This document shows positions 1 through 33,402 of a stretch of DNA of 64,000 nucleotides, in pieces. The DNA lies in contig JALIZF010001778.1 of the NCBI GenBank assembly GCA_029948255.1, positions 186,001-250,000 of the forward strand. The letters run 5' to 3'. Source of the DNA: Telmatactis stephensoni (lineage: Eukaryota > Cnidaria > Anthozoa > Actiniaria > Isophelliidae). Under the pieces are notes generated by a model. It was not told the origin of the DNA. It saw nothing but the letters and a program-made list of their open reading frames with translations, and ran no database searches. Position numbers and translations under genes: made by a program. Numbering within the stretch: the first letter of the stretch is position 1; every line of letters starts with the position of its first letter.

Positions 1-357
1 ATAATAGCTTGTATTGCTAGCAGCCCCAAAACCACAGACTGCCAGTAACACAGACTATAATTATGAACAATAAATTATTGTTAGTATTGTTAGAAGTTTC
101 TTGGAACCATTACAATGATATAGTGAGTAAAAAAATAGGGCTTATTATAAGTAAGTTTTTCATTCTTACAGTTCAATTTAGTATATTGAATATATTATTA
201 TTTGATATTGTGACATACTTTGTTTTCAAATAATGCTATTGCTCACTGCATGTAGCTAATGTGAGCTATTTGCCTGGATACAATCTAAAGAGTGTTATAA
301 TTATAAAATGTTTTTAGTGGCTATGGCGGTCCTACTCATTGCTATTAGGCATATATC
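1..357. other. AT-rich flank, no gene seen
   Basis: Lies downstream of the ABCC stop codon, which is on the minus strand. It would hold that gene's 3' UTR and polyadenylation region. I see no coding signal or recognisable element in it. Confidence 0.4.
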
Positions 358-598
358 AGTCTAAACAGTCTATGGTACAATAATTTGTTATAACTATGAC
401 TATATCATGCATCATAATATGATAGTACGATAGTAATATATACTGGTATTGGATGAAATCTAAACAGTCTATAGTACAATAATTTGTTATAACTATAACT
501 ATATCATGCATGCATCATAATATGATAGTAATATACTGACATTGGATGAAATCTAAACAGTCTGTAGTACAATTTGTAATAACTATATCATGCATCAT
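358..598. repeat. Tandem repeat, about 95 bp x 2.6
   Basis: The phrase TCTAAACAGTCTATAGTACA recurs with small changes at about 360, 459 and 552. Each is followed by a matching AT-rich stretch containing ATATCATGCATCATA. Spacing is 99 then 93 bp. It sits directly behind the ABCC stop codon and so probably inside its 3' UTR. Confidence 0.75.
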
Positions 599-603
599 AG
601 TGG

Positions 604-23733
<23,130 letters not shown>

Positions 23734-25424
23734 AGTTTAGTGTCTAGTTTGGGTGCAGTGTTGTGTTTGAGGTGAAGTCTTGAGGTGTTAAATATAACTT
23801 GCAGTATACATTCTGAAATTGAAGGAATTGCCTCAAATACAAACTTAATCAATGTTGGATTAGTGAGAGTGAATTAACTTACCAACCTTGTACAATTAAT
23901 ATTCACGCGTCCCGCCAGACTGATTTGGCCATTAGGCTACCGGGAAAACAAAGTGTCCAGACAATAGCGTAGAAAATTCCGCCTCTGTCTGGATTTTTGG
24001 TAACGTATTGATCAAATTCCCAATATACTGACTATATACTGTTGTGACGCGTAGTTTTGCACACGGTGGTAAGTGTAGATGTCAATTGAAAAACTTCAAA
24101 CAACTTTGATCTTAAAGAGCTAAAGTGAAAACCAGTTACAACTTTAATGGATATGCAATTGTAAATTATAATAGATAATGTCTCGTAAATCAAAGATAAC
24201 GCGTATTAAAACACATAAGTAATCCATTCGTTCAGTATTTAATATTTGCACAAATTTCCGTGATTTGTGCATTTGACCTATGAAGCCCCAGTGGGACTGA
24301 ATCGCACGGGACGTCAAACTCATTCCCTTTGTCTATCAAATCCTAACTGCATTTACGGCACCAAGACAAGGACACACTAATAAATACATAAGCAACAGCA
24401 CATTTTGTTTAATCATACCCTGAAAGCTGTGACGCAGCTACATTTCGTGTGCTCAACATCTCCTTCCCGAACTTTTGTCCGCCATTTTTGTTAAGGTGCG
24501 CATTGCATGATAGGAAATCGAAAAATGATCCGATTTCTTACCACTACTTATTTATGCTCTCTTGTTCTTATATATGCTCACGTGCCCCTGAGTCCCCTTG
24601 AGGTCTAAATATTATTTTTTAGATGTGATTGAGCTGCTTGTAGTTGCTTCTTCCTTCCTTCCTTCCTTCCTTCCTTCCTTGGTCCACCACGGTCTTTCTC
24701 TGCTCTCTACGAAATTCTGAAAATTCTCTTTTGGCCCGGCTTCCCGTGTATCCTGATAGTTTTTCCATGTCTCTTACATCTGCAACTGACGATCTGCGCC
24801 CGATCTGCGTGATTCCGGCAGAATTTACAAATCTCGTTGTTTCTTCACAAACCTAATTTTTCTTTTAGTTATGTAATGTTAATGTTTTCAGTGTTATGTT
24901 ATTCGTATTTTTCAACATTGGAAGTAGCAAATGCAATTTCTCACTCGAAATGCTTGCTTATTTTCTATGATAGGAAAATCTAGGAACTGAATTGCATTTC
25001 ATATGATAGGAACTGGACAAAATGTAGACAAGTACATATCAAACAATTGTATGTCGTTCGTGTGGGATCCCTGTGTTTTTGAGAATCGGGCTCCCTTTAT
25101 CTACATACGGGGTATTTACAAGATGGCGGTGTTAAGTAGTCTTTTCGCTATCACTTCTGTAAGTTTTGGGCGATTTGGGGCTTTAAAAACCGAGAAAAAC
25201 ACCAAAAAAGAGTTCAAACGTACTTCCAAATAAGGTAAGATTACCATATATGGATGTGAATACGAACGACAGGTTTTTTAAGGCAATTGTTTGATATGCA
25301 TTTCCTATATGTTTCCTCAGTACGTATCATAGGAAATTGCATTTTCCTAGATATTCCCTATCGGAGTAATTTTTCTATGGCTCTGAAAAATATCTGAGAC
25401 AATGCAATTTCCTATACAAACACC

Positions 25425-25558
25425 AAAAGTGTGCAATATTTTGCACTATTTAGTACTAAATAGCACTAATCAAACAATAGAAAACAAAAGAATTTGCATA
25501 ATTTAGCACTATTTAGTACTTTTTATGTTGCACACTTTTAGTGTTTGTACTCTAGTAG
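25425..25558. mobile_element. Fold-back element
   Basis: ACAAACACCAAAAGTGTGCA at the left and TTGCACACTTTTAGTGTTTG at the right. The interior has TTAGCACTATTTAGTACT words, also seen at 41410-41650. Confidence 0.75.
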
Positions 25559-25794
25559 GAAATATGTAGGAAAATGCAATTTCCTAGTGATAAGTGGCTT
25601 TAATTAATAAGAATTACTTAAGCTATTCCAGAACCTTATAGCTCTGGTTAAAAGCTAAATTTATACTTGCTATGTTTATTTATGCTATATTTATACTATA
25701 TATTTGAAATATCCCTCGATGAAGAGGGTATAAGCGGGTTGAATAAACTTCTTAGGATTAATACTGGCGAGTGATTCTTTCCTTAGATTTAATG

Positions 25795-26260
25795 TGATCA
25801 GGTACAGCGTTTTGCAAAAATTCTGAGAAAGCCAAGTATATACATATATACATATATCAGGTGCATTGTGGGTAGTTTTCAAACTAAAATCGCTAAAATA
25901 CGGGCAAAAATACGAATTCTTTGCAAATTTATGATGCAGTTATTCAGACTCATTATGGTGATAAGCGCTTTGGCTTGACTTTATATGAAAAAGCTCCTAT
26001 ATTAGAAATTTGAAAATATGCAAATTAGTATATATATATGTATAAATAAAATGAAATATATTAGTCAAAGACTAGGATAAATGATTATCATTTATGATCA
26101 TTTATCCTAGTCTTTGACTAATATATTTCATATCATGCTCCTACAATGTCGAGCACTCTTAATTGGAAAACATTTTCAATGATCTTTATTATATGTATAT
26201 ATATGTATATACTTGGCTTTCTCAGATTTTTTCAAAACGCTGTACCTAGCTTAAGGCTAA
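25795..26260. repeat. Nested inverted repeats
   Basis: The outer arm with GAGAAAGCCAAGTATATACA (about 25825-25850) is mirrored near 26200-26245, extended by ACAGCGTTTTG. Inside, 26051-26085 and 26097-26131 are 35-bp arms with no mismatch. Confidence 0.8.
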
Positions 26261-27180
26261 TTATCGATCATTAACGGTCTTCCTTTCGCTGAAGGTGGGA
26301 ACAGCTACCAGAGGATAAGAAAGTAGAAAAATAGTACTGATTACTCAGAACTGAAGCAACTGTTTAGAGAAGACTAGTAAAATAATCCAGAGTTCTGCCA
26401 CGTGATAGTACGAGTCCATTTTATTATTATTATTATAATTTTGCGATATAATGAAACTTGTAATTACAGATCAATATATATGACAACTAATTGCAGATTA
26501 ACTGGACGTCTGATCAAGCGTGACATCTCCGTCTTAGTGATGTTCTCTCAGCTCTCTCTTTCAGCTGGTCAAACTGAACACTGAAAACAACAGCAACAAC
26601 CTTCTTTATTCACATTGCACGAAGAACTGACTCAACGACATGCAAGTCAAAATGCCCCAAAACGACAAAAATGGCAGTATATATGGATGGCTTACACATG
26701 TAATAACTTTTGTATACAGTTTTGAGTCATGAATAAAGGCTATTGTACTATAAAGCTGCAGTAGAAATTGCTTTGGTGGCCCTTGGGAAAATACTTGAGT
26801 TAAACCACATCTACACAAACAAGTTTTCTTTGACAAGAAAAATTCGCACTTTTTGACGTCTACACCGAGAAAGTTTTCCTCGTTAAGGTGAAGCTTGTCA
26901 AGCCAATAACTTTCTCGTGTGCTGATGCGGCTTAAGTCGTGTTAAAATTGTACTTCGTTGTAATAAAAGACTAACGACTAACAAAAGAAGTGTTAACGCA
27001 TGATAAAAACAAAATATAAGGAACACACAATCGACTACAATCACCTGTGAAAACTGAACATTACTGGTTCATATGGTGCGCGTCATTACTACTTTTGAAT
27101 TGGCTCGCGAATCTGAGAGCAACTAAGATTTTTGACCAACTGAATTAATTGTTCAGTGATTACGACAATTCGCAGTCACA

Positions 27181-28047
27181 ATGGACAACTGGCAGTCCAA
27201 GTTTACGAGAAGATCAGTTATGCTGCCAAAAATTGTAGAAGCATCCGGGGAAGAGAAAATTCAAGATTTATGTGCTTCGCTACAAATTGACCAAGATCAT
27301 GATGATAAGAAAAAGTTGGGCGTACGTTCCATTGATGAAACTCACGGCCAAACTTTCAAAGGGGAAAGGAGACGATCCACAACTGGTTCTTCATCTAGCA
27401 CAAAGCCTAGTTCAGCAAATTTAGATCGACCCCGAAATGGGTTTTCCAAGTCCCACTTTTTCTCAGCCGGCAGGGTGAAATCTAAACTACTCAAACAAAA
27501 CGATCCATTAGCAGTGGAAGAAAAGGTCATTGATCTTACAAGCATCCATGATGCCGCAGAGGTTGCACGTAAATACTACCAGGAAATAGGGATATCAAAT
27601 AGTGAGCATTGCCAGGAGAACAAGATCGAGTCTTATTTGGCAAACTTTGAAAAACCAGATCTAACATTCCCGAAACTATGGCCCAAAGAAAGACTGTTCG
27701 AGTACGCTAATAAACTCGCACTTAGCGAACGTACTGTTTTTCCGACCATTACAAAATCTAACAAAACTGAGAAGAGCTACGCCAAGCAAGGCCCAGAAAG
27801 CAAGAAAGAGAGGATTTTCACAGAGACCAACAGACGACAGAACACTCTAGAGAAGTGTGTCCGATCTGCAACAGATTTGTTTTGCGTATTTTACAGTCAG
27901 CCCGTCAAGCTAAATAAGCAACGAAAATCAATAGCATCATGTTCAAATGTTGGCTCCCAGCTACAAGAAGAGAACTTTCCGAACGTTAAAGAATCAGTGC
28001 TGAGACGACGCAAATCCTGGCACATAAATATGAACATGGAACAGTAA
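27181..28047 (+). CDS. Orphan intronless gene, 288 aa
   Basis: I do not recognise the family. The ATG (CACAATGG) is preceded in frame by a TGA 24 bp upstream, so the start is well fixed. The product is hydrophilic and basic. It is rich in Ser, Lys and Glu, with a low-complexity stretch around residue 69 (TTGSSSSTKPSS) and RRRKS near the C terminus. There is no signal peptide and no membrane segment. The middle (about 115-200) is more ordered-looking, with aromatic residues (YYQEIG, FPKLWPKERLFEYANKLAL). It could be a lineage-restricted regulatory or structural protein. Composition and open length argue it is real. A gene to its left, the ABCC transporter, is divergent and 3.4 kb away. Confidence 0.72.
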   Translation: MDNWQSKFTRRSVMLPKIVEASGEEKIQDLCASLQIDQDHDDKKKLGVRSIDETHGQTFKGERRRSTTGSSSSTKPSSANLDRPRNGFSKSHFFSAGRVKSKLLKQNDPLAVEEKVIDLTSIHDAAEVARKYYQEIGISNSEHCQENKIESYLANFEKPDLTFPKLWPKERLFEYANKLALSERTVFPTITKSNKTEKSYAKQGPESKKERIFTETNRRQNTLEKCVRSATDLFCVFYSQPVKLNKQRKSIASCSNVGSQLQEENFPNVKESVLRRRKSWHINMNMEQ

Positions 28048-28099
28048 GTCATCAACTGAAAGAGAAGCCGGCAGCACGCCACTATCTGAGGTTAGATTT

Positions 28100-28280
28100 G
28101 CTCCTGGTAGTCCCTAGTTCAAATTCAGTTTCTCGACCGTGCTTGTGAATAGAAAACTGGTTTGGGATTCTTAGCCATTTATGCTTATTTCATTTAGTTA
28201 TTTATTTATTTGTGTGTAAGCAAAGCGCTATGAACCAGTAGTGGTACAGTATATATATATATATAATATATACTGAATAA
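28100..28280 (+). repeat. SINE/LINE 3'-end fragment
   Basis: The stretch with AGTTCAAATTCAGTTTCTCG and GGGATTCTTAG matches the body of the tRNA-headed repeat at 47870-48245 on the other strand. It ends in GCGCTATGAACCAG, an (AT)n run and ACTGAATAAA. It lies in the 3' flank of the orphan gene. Confidence 0.6.
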
Positions 28281-29609
28281 AGTGTTTTTTATATTATTCA
28301 TACATTAAGAAATGTATTAACATTAATTAAGAAAATAAATAAGAATTGTACATAAAGAGTGAAATAATTTGTCATTTTTTAGGCCTAGTTCAGACGCCGT
28401 AGACATGTGCCGTATCGAATTGTCGCAATTAAATACAAGGAAAGTTCAGCTTCTAATAGTTATTTGGAACTTCTGGTTCGCTTTAGGATGGGCGGCTAGA
28501 CATACAGCACACTGCAACAGCGCCAGCTGAATAAAAGTGGCACATTGAGTACGGCAAATTGAAAGTTAATTCAACTTCTGAACTAGACCAATACAATACA
28601 ATACAATACGTCTTTTTTAACTTATCCCAGGGTTCAGTTTCAGAGATAATTTACTAATGATAATAATGCCGGAATAATGAAGAATTGGTTTGTTTATAAA
28701 CATCGATTAATGCGATCACAGCTGCGAGTTAATTGAATAATAAATTGTTTGGACTGCAACACTTTTTTCACTGACGTCACTACCCTGGAAACTAGAGGTT
28801 TATTTCTATCCCGCTTTCGACGGTTGTAATTTTTTGCAGGTACAGCCTGGAAAAGTTGGGAAGGAAGGGGAATCCGAGGCAATCGAGAACGCTCATAATA
28901 TTATTTAGTCATAGTTTTCCGTGGTTTTAGTGTTCCAGTGATTTTCATTAACCCGTGAAACAAAGTTAGTTAGTGTATAATAGTCAGGTAAATACAATAC
29001 TGAAAACAAAAGAATTAGCCAGTGAAGTATAGTAGTGCTACGCTTAAGTGTATTTCACGATGAGTTGATGAAAACCACTCTATTGCTTTGGTTGCTACGT
29101 GATGTTCATCAAAAAAGCTTTTCAATAGGCGTTCCGCACAGTTGCTATTTATAGATCACATGCTGAACTGATCCTCAGACAAACAAAAAAGCCAATTTAC
29201 AAAGCTTAACCGAGAGATTAACTTTCGAACCGTGCTGCAGCTGCGCCCATGCATGCGAGACGTATTGGATTGGATCATGATCGCGTAAAAGGCTGAAATA
29301 TCGTGAAATATTAAGCAGTCCCTCCTTTTCCCTCCAGAAGCAAGCGCCAAGAATACCTGGACGAGCGAAGAATGGGGGCGAGTAGGGGAGGGGAGAAGGG
29401 AGAGGAAAAGGAGGGACTGCAGACAACACAACTAAGACTTGCATTACCGCCCCTTTTTTCACACTTGTCAAAAATTTGTCATCGAGTTGTCATTATCAAC
29501 TACATGGTAATAATAAACTTTAATCCTTTAAATACTAAATTGATATATAGGATACAAACAAACTTGGACAATAAAACTAAGAGAGTATAAACAACTGTTA
29601 TACGCAAAA

Positions 29610-29900
29610 GATTTACATGACATGTATATACACCTATTTCAAAAAAGGTTGTCGTACGAGAGGTCTCAGGCCTGCACGACAAGACTGAAAAGGACTATGG
29701 TTAGTAGGTAAGAAATCACTCTTTTTCAGGTTTGGTCTTGATTATATAGCATCAGCAAGTGAAGTTCTTTAGTGTTTAAGGTCAAGGCAAGCTATTTTGA
29801 GTTGTCGTATGGCTGATTTGTGTGGTTTTATAGCTTTAGTAATCTCTACCCATACTCCCTTTCGGGTGAGTCGCGTAAGCTTTTGCCGACAACATTAATT
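29610..29900. repeat. Dispersed repeat, second copy of 8040-8380
   Basis: ATACACCTATTTCAAAAAAG, CAGGTTTGGTCTTGATTATA and CTTTCGGGTGAGTC follow in the same order as in the copy at 8040. TTTCAAAAAAGGTTGTCG and CGACAACATTAATTGAAATA hint at inverted ends. Confidence 0.5.
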
Positions 29901-30197
29901 GAAATAGGTATATATAAAAGTGTGTTCGTTACGAAGAAATGTATATGTGAAAATTTCTTTATCCTCCAACTAAATCATTTTCAAATTGAAAACTTCAAGA
30001 CCTTTCTGAAATGTTGTTTGTCATTTTCGTCCTCCAACAGCAATTACAGTCGATTTGGTAGACTTTTTCAGCGACAGCAACTAAAAAGGGCTAAAATTCA
30101 ACAACTCGGCACTAGCAAATCGGTACGGTTATGGTATGTGTATTATGGGTTGCATAACTACCGTAGGGAGGGTGTGCAAATTAATTACGCTCGTGAT

Positions 30198-30445
30198 TCC
30201 ACTTGAGTTTTGAACATTTTAGGACGTCAAGAGTGTGTCAATAAGAGGACAGACAACTCAAACCATCTTTAATTGATTTTTTACAACAATTATTTGAAAT
30301 TAAAGTTAAAAAATCCTTATGAAACGGGGCAACAGAACGAGCGCGCGCGCCGAAATGCGTCAGCAGTGTGTCTGTCCTCTTATTGACACATGCACTCTAA
30401 TCGACCAATCAGATATTGCGAAATTAGTATCAAGTGTTGTAAAAA
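30198..30445. mobile_element. Full-length GAGTGTGTCAATAAGAGG element
   Basis: Contains AGAGTGTGTCAATAAGAGGA near one end and, inverted, TCCTCTTATTGACACA near the other, with a CGCGCGCGC run between. Relatives lie at 14455-15640. Confidence 0.75.
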
Positions 30446-30773
30446 TTGCAATGTTAACGGTTCAATAAGGGGACTCTGTTGATAAAGGAGTTGAATTTAA
30501 GTTGTGATTGAACATTCGCGTCCAACGTACGTTCTTTGCGGCGTGCATTGCGGAACTCTCTGTAATGATCCAACTACTGAGCGTATAGACAAAGAGCCTC
30601 ACCTTCCTTCCCAAGAGGACCATAGAGAACCAACTGAAACATCCAGACCGGAGCGAATAATACCGATATTGCTGATACTTTTTAGGTTTATACTTCATGG
30701 CTGAGTGTCCACGTAGGTTTAGGGTAAATATTAGGAAGACGACTATAGGAAGACGACTATATGGCATTCAGCC

Positions 30774-30960
30774 ATGAAGTATAGCTTACCATTTTCTCGC
30801 TCTAAAAGACTACCTCGACAAGAAGTTGTAGCTAAGTTGTCCTCCTTGAAGGAAGATTTAAAAGATGAAGCGCAGAGTTCCACTGAATCAGTCGCTAAGA
30901 AATTGAAAGAAACTTCTGAAATTACGTTCAAATACGAAGTTACCATGTTTGCATCTAGAG
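30774..30960 (+). pseudogene. Possible coding remnant truncated by a repeat
   Basis: About 60 codons starting MKYSLPFSRSKRLPR have a Lys/Glu/Ser-rich, helix-like composition (VVAKLSSLKEDL). The frame then runs into the fold-back repeat family also seen at 46898 and 52880, with the phrase GTGTTTATATCACAG. I do not recognise the source protein. It may be a piece of a transposon-borne reading frame. Confidence 0.3.
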
Positions 30961-32194
30961 GACACAGACATAGCTCTGCATCGTCCATCGTGTTTATATC
31001 ACAGTACAGAGACATGCGCGCACGTTTTACATTGCTCAAATAGCGAATTTGACATTGTGTGGTTTATATGAAGCGACAATAGCAATCGGTAAAATTCGCA
31101 AGCCGCAGTTTGCATCATTTGCTGACTCAAGGCGCTGTTACACGCGTTGAAACATTTTCTCTGAAACTTGTGCCGATCGCCGTTGCGAGACAATCGCAAG
31201 ATTCACGCGCATTTCACCGGGCCACATCAAAGCTGAAATTCGTTCGGAAACTTTTCGGAAACTTTTCGGAAACTTTTCGGAAACATGTAAACCTGCGGGG
31301 TCCAATCTCAGTTAAATTGCTTAATGCTCCGAAAGGAGATGATTTTATCCAGAGATATTTAACCATTAAACATTTCCATTCATGAAGAAACGATTATCAA
31401 AATTTCAATTTAGGGGTTAGGGGTACTTTGATGAAAACCACTATTTTGTCACTTTCACTTGTACAAATCAGCTCTTCAAGTTACAAAAGATGTTTATGTA
31501 TATACCTAGACTTACAAATTGCATTTTTGATTCGTTTCCATTGTCGTCTTGCCACTAATTTGCCTTAAAGTCCATATAACTCTTAGCAAAAACTGATGTA
31601 CATTTTTTAAAAGGTGAGTAGTATTGGGAAAATATAATTAAAGCGAAACCAAAGATGTAAATCTTTTTCCAGTGTACCCAGGAGTCACTGTTCAAAATAT
31701 GTTTGTTTGAGAGGCCAATTAAGTTCTTTTTATATTAGAGAAATCATTTGTGGTTTGACGTTATAGGAACTTTAGTTATAGCTTAGTTATAGCTGTTACG
31801 GAGGATTTTCACTATGCCACCTCCAAAACATACTGAATAACTACGAGGCATTTTGGTCTTTGAATGCACTATTCAGTATGCAGAATGAGAAACCTACATA
31901 GCACTCAGTTGGTGTTTATATGTATTCAAAAAATCTATTGTTTTCTATTTTTTTCTCGTTCTATTGAATTATGTGTTTTGTATTATATTTTTATGAATAT
32001 AGAGTGATTTTCACTGGACTGTGAAATATTTACTAAGCTAATAGACACTAATAGACTCTGCACCCATTGTTTTCTTTTGTTGCACTACAACTATTAGATA
32101 CTATTTTAAAAACACTGACTATTAGTAATTGTTTCACATGTAGTCCGATGAAAATCACTCCATTACATCAACTGCGTGCTACATAGGTTCTCCC

Positions 32195-32930
32195 TATAGA
32201 CAAGGCGCAAAACTGAAAAAGTCGATCGCAAAAAGTGCAGAAGGCATTTCGGGGTAGAGGCCGGTAACATAACTATTCTAAACCAATTTTTCATGCTGAA
32301 TTCGAATATAACAGTTACCAAGACGTATTCCTGCAATCTTATACGTGTAAATGACGTACTTTGTGAATTGCTACAGTCATTTCATACTAACGGCTTTTTC
32401 ATGTAATTCCCAAACGGTAAGTTCCCAAACTTAAAAACAATTGCCATGGCTCGAAAGAGCATATCAAAATCAGTAAAACTGTGAAGTTTGAAGGATATCA
32501 GTTGAAAAATCAAGGAGATACGAATTTTCAAAAATCGAAATTTGTTTGTATCTCTTGCATAACTGTAAGTGTTTTTACACAAAATTTCGTTTTTTGAAAA
32601 TTCGTATCTCGATCCTTGATTTTTCAACTGATATCCTTCAAACTTCACAGTTTTACTGATTTTGATGTGCTACTTTCCAGCTATGGTAATTGTTTTTAAG
32701 TTTGGGAACTTTTGGAATTACATGAAAAAGCCGTTAGTATGAAATGACTGTAGCAATTCACAAAATAGGTCATTTACACGTATAAGATTGCAGAATACGT
32801 CTTGGTAACAGTCATATTCGCATTCAGCATGAAACTAATGGGTTTAGAATAGTTATGTTACCGGCCTCTACCCCAAAATGCCTCCAGGTATCCGATTTTT
32901 CGAAAATGCGCCTTGTCTACTATGCAGAAT
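32195..32930. mobile_element. 735-bp hairpin with arms of about 330 bp
   Basis: The left half from TAGACAAGGCGCAAAACTGA to about 32535 is repeated in reverse complement from about 32585 to GCGCCTTGTCTA at 32920. Inverted pairs along its length include GAGGCCGGTAACATAACTAT, TTTACACGTATAAGATTGCA, GAAGGATATCAGTTGAAAAA and CGAATTTTCAAAAA. The loop is only about 50 bp. No coding frame. Confidence 0.88.
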
Positions 32931-33009
32931 GCAGTATTCAGTATAGAGGGATTTCACGGCAGCCATGTTTGTGGTCAAAATGATAGACCTATTCAGTGTT
33001 TTTTGAAAT

Positions 33010-33220
33010 AGCTGTATAGCTAATTCAATTAACGTTATCGCTGAAAAAAGCCTAAAGCTTTGAGAGTGGAATCATGAAATTTTTTTATCACCGTGACATC
33101 ATTACAACGAAAAACTCACTGTATGCGCAAATTCTACAACTTGGCCAGATATTCCTTAATTTCTCAAATATCCTACAGAGAAGTTTGTTAGTACACAAAA
33201 GATATTTGAAAGGCTTTAGC
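33010..33220. mobile_element. Partial copy of the TAGCTAATTCAATTAACG element
   Basis: Reads TAGCTAATTCAATTAACGTT, ATCGCTGAAAAAAGCC and ACATCATTACAACG. This is the reverse complement of the complete copy at 53447-53706. Confidence 0.7.
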
Positions 33221-33402
33221 CTTGTCCTAGATGATTTATGTTGAAGTCAATTGATGCATGACCGCCACGTATTGAAAGGTGACCACTCAGTGTCTGCCGT
33301 TTATTCATTAGTTAAGCTGTTTAAACTTCTCCAAAATTCAGCCATAAGTAACTAATTCGCTTTAATAATATCTAGACTTAGTTTAATCGCTGGATACTGA
33401 AA

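Larger units (their letters stand above)
23734..27180. other. Intergenic, divergent upstream region
   Basis: Separates the ABCC start (minus) from the orphan gene start (plus), so it should contain both promoters. It holds a (CTTC)n tract near 24650, GCAATTTCCTA words at 24930-25590, and fold-backs at 25425 and 25795. No convincing coding exon was found, and none that encodes a TMD0. Confidence 0.55.
28281..32194. other. Intergenic region
   Basis: No confident gene. Open stretches at 29156-29590 and 29820-30206 are short, lack protein-like composition or overlap repeats. The repeats at 29610, 30198 and 30955 are listed separately. Around 31230-31280 there is a short GGAAACTTTTC triplication. 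Confidence 0.5.

Noticed and set aside
29820..30206. 128-codon open frame
   Set aside because: Begins inside the dispersed repeat at 29610-29900 and ends in the element at 30198; no domain.
31110..31385. 91-codon open frame with FGNFSETFRK
   Set aside because: Covers a GGAAACTTTTC tandem triplication and repeat-like DNA; no homology recognised.
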